From Cristatella mucedo (lineage: Eukaryota; Bryozoa; Phylactolaemata; Cristatellidae): a stretch of DNA of 64,000 nucleotides. Both the position numbers and the translations under genes were made by a program. The stretch is from the NCBI GenBank assembly GCA_009760855.2, contig WPIO01000241.1, positions 153,759 to 217,758 of the forward strand. The letters run 5' to 3'. The notes beneath the pieces are model-generated. The model was not told where the DNA came from and did no database searches. It worked only from the letters and a program-made list of their open reading frames with translations. This document shows positions 49,648 to 62,862 of this stretch, one piece after another (the first letter of the stretch is position 1; each line of letters starts with the position of its first letter).

Positions 49648-51471
49648 TCATTTCGCTTGAGTTTGCAGAAGATCGCGGAATATAAAGACACCTCGATACC
49701 GCTCCTTATAGCCTGTGATAACTTGCTGCAGAATGGGGTGCCTCTCAATAAGCCATCCCCATTTGAATAACTCATTTCGCATGAGTTTGCAGCAGATCAC
49801 ACAATACCTAGATACTTTAAATCCACCCGTCGAAGCCTGAAGGAGAATGCAGCAGAGTGGAGCTGCTTGCTTGAGGTAATCGCACTTGAATAACTCATTT
49901 AGCTTGTGTTTGCAGCAGATCGCGAAATATAAAGACACGTCGATACTGCTCGTTATAGCCTGCAAAAACTTGCTGCAGAGTGCTGTGCCTTGCATTAAGC
50001 CATTAGCACTTGAATAACGTATTTTGCATGAATTCGCAGCTGATCGCACAATACGTAGATACTTTAAATAAACTCGACAAATCGTGCAGGAGCAGGTAGA
50101 AGAGTGGAGCTCCTTGCATGAGGCAATCGCACTTGAATAACTCATTTCGTTAGAGTTTGCAGCAGATCGCGAATTATAAAGATACCTCGATACGCAGATT
50201 GCAGCTCCTTGCTTTAAGCAATCGCATTGAATATCTCATTTCGCTTGTGTTTCCAGCAGATGGTGGAATTTATAAACACCTCGATACTGCTCCTTATAGT
50301 CTGCGATAACTTGCAGCAGAGTGCAGCCCCTTGCAATAAACCATCCACACTTGAATAATTCATTTTGCATGAGTTCACAGCAGATCGCCGAATATGTAGA
50401 TACTTTAAATCAACCCGTCGGAGCGTGCAGTAGCTGGCATCAGAGTGCAGGGCCTTGCTTGAGGCAATTGCACTTGAATAACTTATTTCGCATTAGTTTG
50501 CAGCACATCGCAGAATATAGAGACGACTCGATACAGCTCCTTTTAGCCTGTGATAACTTGCTGCAGAGTGCAGCCCCTTGCAATAAGCCATCCACACGTG
50601 CATAATTCATTTTGCATGAGTTCGCAGCAGATCGCACAATATCTAGATACTTTTTGAATCCATCCCCCGAAGCATGCACGAGCTGGCAGAATAGTGCAGC
50701 TCCTTGCTTTACGCAATCGCCTTTGAAGAACTCATTTCGCTTAAGTTTGCAGCAGATCGCTGAAAATAAAGACATCTTGAAACTGCTTCTTATAGCCTGT
50801 GAAAACTTGCTGCAGAGTATGGCCATTTGCATTAAGCCATTCACACTTGACTTACTTATTTTGCATGAGTTCACAGCAGATCGCACAATATCTAAATACT
50901 TTAAATCGTTCCGTCGGAGCGTGCAGTATCTGGCAGCAGAATGCAGGGCCTTCTTTAGGAAATCGCACTGAAATAACTCATTTCGCTTGAGTTAGCAGCG
51001 GATTGCAGAATATAAAGACACCTCGATACTGCTCGTTCTAGTGTATGATAACTTGCTGCAGAGTGGGGCGCCTTGCAATGTGCCATCCATACTTGAATGC
51101 CTCATTTTGTATTAGTTCGCAGCAGATCGCACAATATCTAGATACTTTAAATCCACCCGATAAAGCCTGCAGTATCTTGCAGCAGATTGCAGCTCATTGC
51201 TTTAGGCAATCGCACTGAAAAAACTCATTTCGCTTGAGTTTGCAGGAGATCGCTGAATATAAAGACACCTCGATACAGTTCCTTTTAGCCTGCGATAACT
51301 TGCTGCTGAGTGCAGTGCCTTCCAGTAAACCATTCACACTTGAATGCCTAATTTTGCATGAGTTCGCAGCAGATCGCACAATATCTAGATACTTTAAATC
51401 CACCCGATAAAGCCTGCAGTATCTTGCAGCAGATTGCAGCTCCTTGCTTTAGGCAATCGCACTGAAATAAC
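49648..51471 (+). repeat. Sat-B unit 11: 8 dimers with a 151-bp deletion in M3
   Basis: The unit is 1,824 bp, which is eight dimers minus about 152 bp. Near 50193, cctcgatac of M3 is joined to gcagattgcag of the same dimer's second half; unit 10 holds the 151 intervening bases. Order otherwise is M1, M2, remnant M3, M4-M8. The unit ends with a hybrid join to unit 12, whose M1 start reads gcaggagatcgcgg. Confidence 0.84.
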
Positions 51472-53464
51472 TCATTTCGCTTGAGTTTGCAGGAGATCGC
51501 GGAATATAAAGACACCTCGATACCGCTCCTTATAGCCTGTGATAACTTGCTGCAGAATGGGGTGCCTTGCAATAAGCCATCCCCATTTGAATAACTCATT
51601 TCGCATGAGTTTGCAGCAGATCACACAATACCTAGATACTTTAAATCCACCCGTCGAAGCCTGAAGGAGAATGCAGCAGAGTGGAGCTGCTTGCTTGAGG
51701 TAATCGCACTTGAATAACTCATTTAGCTTGTGTTTGCAGCAGATCGCGAAATATAAAGACACGTCGATACTGCTCGTTATAGCCTGCAAAAACTTGCTGC
51801 AGAGTGCTGTGCCTTGCATTAAGCCATTAGCACTTGAATAACGTATTTTGCATGAATTCGCAGCTGATCGCACAATACGTAGATACTTTAAATAAACTCG
51901 ACAAATCGTGCAGGAGCTGGCAGAAGAGTGGAGCTCCTTGCATGAGGCAATCGCACTTGAATAACTCATTTCGTTAGAGTTTGCAGCAGATCGCGATCGC
52001 GAATTATAAAGATACCTCGATACTGCTCCTTATGGCCGGCTATGACTTGCTGTAGAGTGAGGCGCTTTGCATTAATCCAGTCGCATTGAATAACTCATTT
52101 TGCTTGAGTTCACAGCAGATCACACAATATCTAGATACTTTAAATCCACCCGACATAGTGTGCCGGAGCTTGCAGCAGATTGCAGCTCCTTGCTTTAAGC
52201 AATCGCAATTGAATATCTCATTTCGCTTGTGTTTCCAGCAGATGGTGGAATTTATAAACACCTCGATACTGCTCCTTATAGTCTGCGATAACTTGCAGCA
52301 GAGTGCAGCCCCTTGCAATAAACCATCCACACTTGAATAATTCATTTTGCATGAGTTCACAGCAGATCGCCGAATATGTAGATACTTTAAATCAACCCGT
52401 CGGAGCGTGCAGTAGCTGGCATCAGAGTGCAGGGCCTTGCTTGAGGCAATTGCACTTGAATAACTTATTTCGCATTAGTTTGCAGCAGCAGATCGCAGAA
52501 TATAGAGACGACTCGATACTGCTCCTTTTAGCCTGCGATACCTTGCTGCTGAGTGCACTGCCTTGCAGTAAGCCATTCACACTTGAATAATTCATTTTGC
52601 ATGAGTTCGCAGCAGATCGCACAATATCTAGATACTTTAAATCATCCCGTCGGAGCGTGAAGGAGCTAACAGCTAAGTGCAGCTCCTTGCTTTAGGCAAT
52701 CGCACATGAATAACTCATTTCGCTTGAGTTTGCAGCAGATCGCTGAAAATAAAGACATCTTGAAACTGCTTCTTATAGCCTGTGAAAACTTGCTGCAGAG
52801 TATGGCCATTTGCATTAAGCCATTCACACTTGACTTACTTATTTTGCATGAGTTCACAGCAGATCGCACAATATCTAAATACTTTAAATCGTTCCGTCGG
52901 AGCGTGCAGTATCTGGCAGCAGAATGCAGGGCCTTCTTTAGGAAATCGCACTGAAATAACTCATTTCGCTTGAGTTAGCAGCGGATTGCAGAATATAAAG
53001 ACACCTCGATACTGCTCGTTCTAGTGTATGATAACTTGCTGCAGAGTGGGGCGCCTTGCAATGTGCCATCCATACTTGAATGCCTCATTTTGTATTAGTT
53101 CGCAGCAGATCGCACAATATCTAGATACTTTAAATCCACCCGATAAAGCCTGCAGTATCTTGCAGCAGATTGCAGCTCATTGCTTTAGGCAATCGCACTG
53201 AAAAAACTCATTTCGCTTGAGTTTGCAGGAGATCGCGGAATAGAAAGACACCTCGATACAGTTCCTTTTAGCCTTTTTTAGCCTGCGATAACTTGCTGCT
53301 GAGTGCAGTGCCTTCCAGTAAACCATTCACACTTGAATGCCTAATTTTGCATGAGTTCGCAGCAGATCGCACAATATCTAGATACTTTAAATCCACCCGA
53401 CAAAGACTGCAGTATCTAGCAGCAGATCGCAGCTCCTTGCTTTAGGCAATCGCACATGAATAAC
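51472..53464 (+). repeat. Sat-B unit 12: 8 dimers with small duplications
   Basis: The unit is 1,993 bp. The excess over 8 x 247 is accounted for mainly by three short tandem insertions: 6 bp in gatcgcgatcgcg near 51992, 3 bp in gcagcagcag near 52485 and 10 bp in tagccttttttagcc near 53268. Confidence 0.86.
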
Positions 53465-55191
53465 TCATTTCGCTTGAGTTTGCAGAAGATCGCGGAATAT
53501 AAAGACACCTCGATACCGCTCCTTATAGCCTGTGATAACTTGCTGCAGAATGGGGTGCCTTGCAATAAGCCATCCCCATTTGAATAACTCATTTCGCATG
53601 AGTTTGCAGCAGATCACACAATACCTAGATACTTTAAATCCACCCGTCGAAGCCTGAAGGAGAATGCAGCAGAGTGGAGCTGCTTGCTTGAGGTAATCGC
53701 ACTTGAATAACTCATTTAGCTTGTGTTTGCAGCAGATCGCGAAATATAAAGACACGTCGATACTGCTCGTTATAGCCTGCAAAAACTTGCTGCAGAGTGC
53801 TGTGCCTTGCATTAAGCCATTAGCACTTGAATAACGTATTTTGCATGAATTCGCAGCTGATCGCACAATACGTAGATACTTTAAATAAACTCGACAAATC
53901 GTGCAGGAGCTGGCAGAAGAGTGGAGCTCCTTGCATGAGGCAATCGCACTTGAATAACTCATTTCGTTAGAGTTTGCAGCAGATCGCGAATTATAAAGAT
54001 ACCTCGATACTGCTCCTTATGGCCGGCTATGACTTGCTGTAGAGTGAGGCGCTTTGCATTAATCCAGTCGCATTGAATAACTCATTTTGCTTGAGTTCAC
54101 AGCAGATCACACAATATCTAGATACTTTAAATCCACCCGACATAGTGTGCCGGAGCTTGCAGCAGATTGCAGCTCCTTGCTTTAAGCAATCGCAATTGAA
54201 TATCTCATTTCGCTTGTGTTTCCAGCCGATGGTGGAATTTATAAACACCTCGATACTGCTCCTTATAGTCTGCGATAACTTGCAGCAGAGTGCATCCCCT
54301 TGCAATTAACCATCCACACTTGAATAATTCATTTGGCATGAGTTCGCAGCAGATCGCACACTATCTAGATACTTTGAATCCATCCGACGAAGCATGCAGG
54401 AGCTGGCAGAATAGTGCAGGGCCTTGCTTGAGGCAATTGCACTTGAATAACTTATTTCGCATTAGTTTGCAGCACATCGCAGAATATAGAGACGACTCGA
54501 TACAGCTCCTTTTAGCCTGTGATACCTTGCTGCTGAGTGTACTGCCTTGCAGTAAGCCATTCAGACTTGCATGCCTCATTTTGCATGAGTTCGCAGCAGA
54601 TCGCACAATATCTAGATACTTTAAATCATCCCGTCAGAGCGTGAAGGAGCTAACAGCTAAGTGCAGCTCCTTGCTTTAGGCAATCGCATTTGAAGAACTC
54701 ATTTCGCTTAAGTTTGCAGCAGATCGCTGAAAATAAAGACATCTTGAAACTGCTTCTTATAGCCTGTGAAAACTTGCTGCAGAGTATGGCCATTTGCATT
54801 AAGCCATTCACACTTGACTTACTTATTTTGCATGAGTTCACAGCAGATCGCACAATATCTAAATACTTTAAATCGTTCCGTCGGAGCGTGCAGTATCTGG
54901 CAGCAGAATGCAGGGCCTTCTTTAGGAAATCGCACTGAAATAACTCATTTCGCTTGAGTTAGCAGCGGATTGCAGAATATAAAGACACCTCGATACTGCT
55001 CGTTCTAGTGTATGATAACTTGCTGCAGAGTGGGGCGCCTTGCAATGTGCCATCCATACTTGAATGCCTCATTTTGTATTAGTTCGCAGCAGATCGCACA
55101 ATATCTAGATACTTTAAATCCACCCGACAAAGACTGCAGTATCTAGCAGCAGATCGCAGCTCCTTGCTTTAGGCAATCGCACATGAATAAC
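53465..55191 (+). repeat. Sat-B unit 13: 7 dimers (M1-M6, M7/M8 hybrid)
   Basis: The unit is 1,727 bp. M7 and M8 are fused: the dimer begins with ctcgttctagtgtatgat and ends with gacaaagactgcagtatc. M4 ends with the tail normally found in M5 (ttgaatccatccgacgaagc), so a second exchange joins M4 to M5. Confidence 0.84.
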
Positions 55192-56919
55192 TCATTTCGC
55201 TTGAGTTTGCAGAAGATCGCGGAATATAAAGACACCTCGATACCGCTCCTTATAGCCTGTGATAACTTGCTGCAGAATGGGGTGCCTTGCAATAAGCCAT
55301 CCCCATTTGAATAACTCATTTCGCATGAGTTTGCAGCAGATCACACAATACCTAGATACTTTAAATCCACCCGTCGAAGCCTGAAGGAGAATGCAGCAGA
55401 GTGGAGCTGCTTGCTTGAGGTAATCGCACTTGAATAACTCATTTAGCTTGTGTTTGCAGCAGATCGCGAAATATAAAGACACGTCGATACTGCTCGTTAT
55501 AGCCTGCAAAAACTTGCTGCAGAGTGCTGTGCCTTGCATTAAGCCATTAGCACTTGAATAACGTATTTTGCATGAATTCGCAGCTGATCGCACAATACGT
55601 AGATACTTTAAATAAACTCGACAAATCGTGCAGGAGCTGGCAGAAGAGTGGAGCTCCTTGCATGAGGCAATCGCACTTGAATAACTCATTTCGTTAGAGT
55701 TTGCAGCAGATCGCGAATTATAAAGATACCTCGATACTGCTCCTTATGGCCGGCTATGACTTGCTGTAGAGTGAGGCGCTTTGCATTAATCCAGTCGCAT
55801 TGAATAACTCATTTTGCTTGAGTTCACAGCAGATCACACAATATCTAGATACTTTAAATCCACCCGACATAGTGTGCCGGAGCTTGCAGCAGATTGCAGC
55901 TCCTTGCTTTAAGCAATCGCAATTGAATATCTCATTTCGCTTGTGTTTCCAGCAGATGGTGGAATTTATAAACACCTCGATACTGCTCCTTATAGTCTGC
56001 GATAACTTGCAGCAGAGTGCATCCCCTTGCAATAAACCATCCACACTTGAATAATTCATTTTGCATGAGTTCACAGCAGATCGCCGAATATGTAGATACT
56101 TTAAATCAACCCGTCGGAGCGTGCAGTAGCTGGCATCAGAGTGCAGGGCCTTGCTTTAGGCAATCGCATTTGAAGAACTCATTTCGCTTAAGTTTGCAGC
56201 AGATCGCTGAAAATAAAGACACCTTGAAACTGCTTCTTATAGCCTGTGAAAACTTGCTGCAGAGTATGGCCATTTGCATTAAGCCATTCACACTTGACTT
56301 ACTTATTTTGCATGAGTTCACAGCAGATCGCACAATATCTAAATACTTTAAATCGTTCCGTCGGAGCGTGCAGTATCTGGCAGCAGAATGCAGGGCCTTC
56401 TTTAGGAAATCGCACTGAAATAACTCATTTCGCTTGAGTTAGCAGCGGATTGCAGAATATAAAGACACCTCGATACTGCTCGTTCTAGTGTATGATAACT
56501 TGCTGCAGAGTGGGGCGCCTTGCAATGTGCCATCCATACTTGAATGCCTCATTTTTGTATTAGTTCGCAGCAGATCGCACAATATCTAGATACTTTAAAT
56601 CCACCCGATAAAGCCTGCAGTATCTTGCAGCAGATTGCAGCTCATTGCTTTAGGCAATCGCACTGAAAAAACTTATTTCGCTTGAGTTTTCAGGAGATCG
56701 CGGAATAGAAAAACACCTCGATACAGTTCCTTTTAGCCTGCGATAACTTGCTGCTGAGTGCAGTGCCTTCCAGTAAACCATTCACACTTGAATGCCTAAT
56801 TTTGCATGAGTTCGCAGCAGATCGCACAATATCTAGATACTTTAAATCCACCCGACAAAGACTGCAGTATCTAGCAGCAGATCGCAGCTCCTTGCTTTAG
56901 GCAATCGCACATGAATAAC
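55192..56919 (+). repeat. Sat-B unit 14: 7 dimers (M1-M4, M6-M8)
   Basis: The unit is 1,728 bp. M5 is missing: the M4 tail runs through cagggccttgctttagg straight into M6 near 56155. Confidence 0.85.
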
Positions 56920-59400
56920 TCATTTCGCTTAAGTTTGCAGAAGATCGCGGAATATAAAACACCACCTCGATACCGCTCCTTATAGCCTGTGATAACTTGC
57001 TGCAGAATGGGGTGCCTTGCAATAAGCCATCCCCATTTGAATAACTCATTTCGCATGAGTTTGCAGCAGATCACACAATACCTAGATACTTTAAATCCAC
57101 CCGTCGAAGCCTGAAGGAGAATGCAGCAGCAGAGTGGAGCTGCTTGCTTGAGGTAATCGCACTTGAATAACTCATTTAGCTTGTGTTTGCAGCAGATCGC
57201 GAAATATAAAGACACGTCGATACTGCTCGTTATAGCCTGCAAAAAACTTGCTGCAGAGTGCTGTGCCTTGCATTAAGCCATTAGCACTTGAATAACGTAT
57301 TTTGCATGAATTCGCAGCTGATCGCACAATACGTAGATACTTTAAATAAACTCGACAAATCGTGCAGGAGCTGGCAGAAGAGTGGAGCTCCTTGCATGAG
57401 GCAATCGCACTTGAATAACTCATTTCGTTAGAGTTTGCAGCAGATCGCGAATTATAAAGATACCTCGATACTGCTCCTTATGGCCGGCTATGACTTGCTG
57501 TAGAGTGAGGCGCTTTGCATTAATCCAGTCGCATTGAATAACTCATTTTTTTGCTTGAGTTCACAGCAGATCACACAATATCTAGATACTTTAAATCCAC
57601 CCGACATAGTGTGCCGGAGCTTGCAGCAGATTGCAGCTCCTTGCTTTAAGCAATCGCAATTGAATATCTCATTTCGCTTGTGTTTCCAGCAGATGGTGGA
57701 ATTTATAAACACCTCGATACTGCTCCTTATAGTCTGCGATAACTTGCAGCAGAGTGCAGCCCCTTGCAATAAACCATCCACACTTGAATAATTCATTTTG
57801 CATGAGTTCACAGCAGATCGCCGAATATGTAGATACTTTAAATCAACCCGTCGGAGCGTGCAGTAGCTGGCATCAGAGTGCAGGGCCTTGCTTGAGGCAA
57901 TTGCACTTGAATAACTTATTTCGCATTAGTTTGCAGCAGATCGCTGAAAATAAAGACACCTTGAAACTGCTTCTTATAGCCTGTGAAAACTTGCTGCAGA
58001 GTATGGCCATTTGCATTAAGCCATTCACACTTGACTTACTTATTTTGCATGAGTTCACAGCAGATCGCACAATCTCTAAATACTTTAAATCGTTCCGTCG
58101 GAGCGTGCAGTATCTGGCAGCAGAATGCAGGGCCTTCTTTAGGAAATCGCACTGAAATAGCTCATTTCGCTTGAGTTTGCAGCAGATTGCAGAATATAAA
58201 GACACCTCGATACTGCTCGTTCTAGCGAGTGATAACTTGCTGCAGAGTAGGGCGCCTTGCATTGTGCCATCCATACTTGAATGCCTCTTTTTGTATTAGT
58301 TCCCAGCAGATCGCACAATATCTAGATACTTTAAATCCACCCGATAAAGCCTGCAGTATCTTGCAGCAGATTGCAGCTCCTTGCTTTAGGCAATGGCACT
58401 GAAATAACTCATTTCGCTTGAGTTTGCAGGAGATCGCGGAATATAAAGACACCTCGATACAGCTCCTTTTAGCCTGCGATACCTTGCTGCTGAGTGCACT
58501 GCCTTGCAGTAAGCCATTCAGACTTGCATGCCTCATTTTGCATGAGGTCGCAGCAGATCGCACAATATCTAGATACTTTAAATCATCCCGTCGGAGCGTG
58601 AAGGAGCTAACAGCTAAGTGCAGCTCCTTGCTTTAGGCAATCGCATTTGAAGAACTCATTTCGCTTAAGTTTGCAGCAGATCGCTGAAAATAAAGACATC
58701 TTGAAACTGCTTCTTATAGCCTGTGAAAACTTGCTGCAGAGTATGGCCATTTGCATTAAGCCATTCACACTTGACTGACTTACTTATTTTGCATGAGTTC
58801 ACAGCAGATCGCACAATATCTAAATACTTTAAATCGTTCCGTCGGAGCGTGCAGTATCTGGCAGCAGAATGCAGGGCCTTCTTTAGGAAATCGCACTGAA
58901 ATAACTCATTTCGCTTGAGTTAGCAGCAGGATTGCAGAATATAAAGACACCTCGATACTGCTCGTTCTAGTGTATGATAACTTGCTGCAGAGTGGGGCGC
59001 CTTGCAATGTGCCATCCATACTTGAATGCCTCATTTTGTATTAGTTCGCAGCAGATCGCACAATATCTAGATACTTTAAATCCACCCGATAAAGCCTGCA
59101 GTATCTTGCAGCAGATTGCAGCTCATTGCTTTAGGCAATCGCACTGAAAAAACTCATTTCGCTTGAGTTTGCAGGAGATCGCGGAATAGAAAGACACCTC
59201 GATACAGTTCCTTTTAGCCTGCGATAACTTGCTGCTGAGTGCAGTGCCTTCCAGTAAACCATTCACACTTGAATGCCTAATTTTGCATGAGTTCGCAGCA
59301 GATCGCACAATATCTAGATACTTTAAATCCACCCGACAAAGACTGCAGTATCTAGCAGCAGATCGCAGCTCCTTGCTTTAGGCAATCGCACATGAATAAC
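56920..59400 (+). repeat. Sat-B unit 15: 10 dimers, many small indels
   Basis: The unit is 2,481 bp: M1-M4, an M5/M6 hybrid (gcattagtttgcagcagatcgctgaaa near 57930), M7, M8, then M6-M7-M8. Its first 700 bp carry a cluster of 1-3 bp insertions (aaaacaccacctcg, cagcagcagagt, gcaaaaaacttg, cattttttttgc-like run near 57545). Confidence 0.83.
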
Positions 59401-61380
59401 TCATTTCGCTTGAGTTTGCAGAAGATCGCGGAATATAAAGACACCTCGATACCGCTCCTTATAGCCTGTGATAACTTGCTGCAGAATGGGGTGCCTTGCA
59501 ATAAGCCATCCCCATTTGAATAACTCATTTTGCGCATGAGTTTGCAGCAGATCACACAATACCTAGATACTTTAAATCCCCCGTCGAAGCCTGAAGGAGA
59601 ATGCAGCAGAGTGGAGCTGCTTGCTTGAGGTAATCGCACTTGAATAACTCATTTAGCTTGTGTTTGCAGCAGATCGCGAAATATAAAGACACGTCGATAC
59701 TGCTCGTTATAGCCTGCAAAAACTTGCTGCAGAGTGCTGTGCCTTGCATTAAGCCATTAGCACTTGAATAACGTATTTTGCATGAATTCGCAGCTGATCG
59801 CACAATACGTAGATACTTTAAATAAACTCGACAAATCGTGCAGGAGCTGGCAGAAGAGTGGAGCTCCTTGCATGAGGCAATCGCACTTGAATAACTCATT
59901 TCGTTAGAGTTTGCAGCAGATCGCGAATTATAAAGATACCTCGATACTGCTCCTTATGGCCGGCTATGACTTGCTGTAGAGTGAGGCGCTTTGCATTAAT
60001 CCAGTCGCATTGAATAACTCATTTTGCTTGAGTTCACAGCAGATCACACAATATCTAGATACTTTAAATCCACCCGACATAGTGTGCCGGAGCTTGCAGC
60101 AGATTGCAGCTCCTTGCTTTAAGCAATCGCAATTGAATATCTCATTTCGCTTGTGTTTCCAGCAGATGGTGGAATTTAGAAACACCTCGATACTGCTCCT
60201 TATAGTCTGCGATAACTTGCAGCAGAGTGCAGCCCCTTGCAATAAACCATCCACACTTGAATAATTCATTTTGCATGAGTTCACAGCAGATCGCCGAATA
60301 TGTAGATACTTTAAATCAACCCGTCGGAGCGTGCAGTAGCTGGCATCAGAGTGCAGGGCTTGCTTGCATGAGGCAATCGCACTTGAATAACTTATTTCGC
60401 ATTAGTTTGCAGCAGATCGCAGAATATAGAGACGACTCGATACTGCTCCTTTATAGTCTGTGATAACTTGCTGCAGAGTGCAGCCCCTTGCAATAAGCCA
60501 TCCACACTTGAATAATTCATTTTGCATGAGTTCGCAGCAGATCGCACAATATCTAGATACTTTGAATCCATCCGACGAAGCATGCAGGAGCTGGCAGAAT
60601 AGTGCAGCTCGTTGCTTTAGGCAATCGTATTGGAATAACTCATATCGCTTGAGTTTGCAGCAGATCGCTGAAAATAAAGACACCTTGAAACTGCTTCTTA
60701 TAGCCTGTGAAAACTTGCTGCAGAGTATGGCCATTTGCATTAAGCCATTCACACTTGACTTACTTTATTTTGCATGAGTTCACAGCAGATCGCACAATAT
60801 CTAAATACTTTAAATCGTTCCGTCGGAGCGTGCAGTATCTGGCAGCAGAATGCAGGGCCTTCTTTAGGAAATCGCACTGAAATAACTCATTTCGCTTGAG
60901 TTAGCAGCGGATTGCAGAATATAAAGACACCTCGATACTGCTCGTTCTAGTGTATGATAACTTGCTGCAGAGTGGGGCGCCTTGCAATGTGCCATCCATA
61001 CTTGAATGCCTCATTTTGTATTAGTTCGCAGCAGATCGCACAATATCTAGATACTTTAAATCCACCCGATAAAGCCTGCAGTATCTTGCAGCAGATTGCA
61101 GCTCCTTGCTTTAGGCAATCGCACTGAAATAACTCATTTCGCTTGAGTTTGCAGGAGATCGCTGAATATAAAGACACCTCGATACAGTTCCTTTTAGCCT
61201 GCGATAACTTGCTGCTGAGTGCAGTGCCTTCCAGTAAACCATTCACACTTGAATGCCTAATTTTGCATGAGTTCGCAGCAGATCGCACAATATCTAGATA
61301 CTTTAAATCCACCCGACAAAGACTGCAGTATCTAGCAGCAGATCGCAGCTCCTTGCTTTAGGCAATCGCACATGAATAAC
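59401..61380 (+). repeat. Sat-B unit 16: 8 dimers (canonical M1-M8)
   Basis: The unit is 1,980 bp. Private changes include cattttgcgcatgag and aaatcccccgtcg in M1 and gcagggcttgcttgcatgag at the M4/M5 join near 60355. Confidence 0.87.
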
Positions 61381-62862
61381 TCATTTCGCTTGAGTTTGCA
61401 GAAGATCGCGGAATATAAAGACACCTCGATACCGCTCCTTATAGCCTGTGATAACTTGCTGCAGAATGGGGTGCCTTGCAATAAGCCATCCCCATTTGAA
61501 TAACTCATTTCGCATGAGTTTGCAGCAGATCACACAATACCTAGATACTTTAAATCCACCCGTCGAAGCCTGAAGGAGAATGCAGCAGAGTGGAGCTGCT
61601 TGCTTGAGGTAATCGCACTTGAATAACTCATTTAGCTTGTGTTTGCAGCAGATCGCGAAATATAAAGACACGTCGATACTGCTCGTTATAGCCTGCAAAA
61701 ACTTGCTGCAGAGTGCTGTGCCTTGCATTAAGCCATTAGCACTTGAATAACGTATTTTGCATGAATTCGCAGCTGATCGCACAATACGTAGATACTTTAA
61801 ATAAACTCGACAAATCGTGCAGGAGCTGGCAGAAGAGTGGAGCTCCTTGCATGAGGCAATCGCACTTGAATAACTCATTTCGTTAGAGTTTGCAGCAGAT
61901 CGCGAATTATAAAGATACCTCGATACTGCTCCTTATGGCCGGCTATGACTTGCTGTAGAGTGAGGCGCTTTGCATTAATCCAGTCGCATTGAATAACTCA
62001 TTTTGCTTGAGTTCACAGCAGATCACACAATATCTAGATACTTTAAATCCACCCGACATAGTGTGCCGGAGCTTGCAGCAGATTGCAGCTCCTTGCTTTA
62101 AGCAATCGCACTTGAATATCTCATTTCGCTTGTGTTTCCAGCAGATGGTGGAATTTATAAACACCTCGATACTGCTCCTTATAGTCTGCGATAACTTGCA
62201 GCAGAGTGCATCCCCTTGCAATAAACCATCCACACTTGAATAATTCATTTTGCATGAGTTCACAGCAGATCGCCGAATATGTAGATACTTTAAATCAACC
62301 CGTCGGAGCGTGCAGTAGCTGGCATCAGAGTGCAGGGCCTTGCTTGAGGCAATTGCACTTGAATAACTTATTTCGCTTGAGTTTGCAGCAGATCGCAGAA
62401 TATAGAGACGCCTCGATACTGCTCCTTATAGCCTGTGATAACTTGCTGCAGAGTGCAGTGCCTTGCAATAAGCCATCCACACTTGAATGCCTCATTTTGC
62501 ATGAGTTCGCAGCAGATCGCACAATATCTAGATACTTTAAATCCACCCGATAAAGCCTGCAGTATCTTGCAGCAGATTGCAGCTCATTGCTTTAGGCAAT
62601 CGCACTGAAATAACTCATTTCGCTTGAGTTTGCAGGAGATCGCGGAATATAAAGACACCTCGATACAGTTCCTTTTAGCCTGCGATAACTTGCTGCTGAG
62701 TGCAGTGCCTTTGCATTAAGCCATTCACACTTGAATGCCTAATTTTGCATGAGTTCGCAGCAGATCGCACAATATCTAGATACTTTAAATCCACCCGACA
62801 AAGACTGCAGTATCTAGCAGCAGATCGCAGCTCCTTGCTTTAGGCAATCGCACATGAATAAC
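61381..62862 (+). repeat. Sat-B unit 17: 6 dimers (M1-M4, M5/M7 hybrid, M8)
   Basis: The unit is 1,482 bp. M5 begins normally but passes into an M7-type second half (cccgataaagcctgcag), followed by M8. M6 and most of M7 are absent. Confidence 0.83.
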
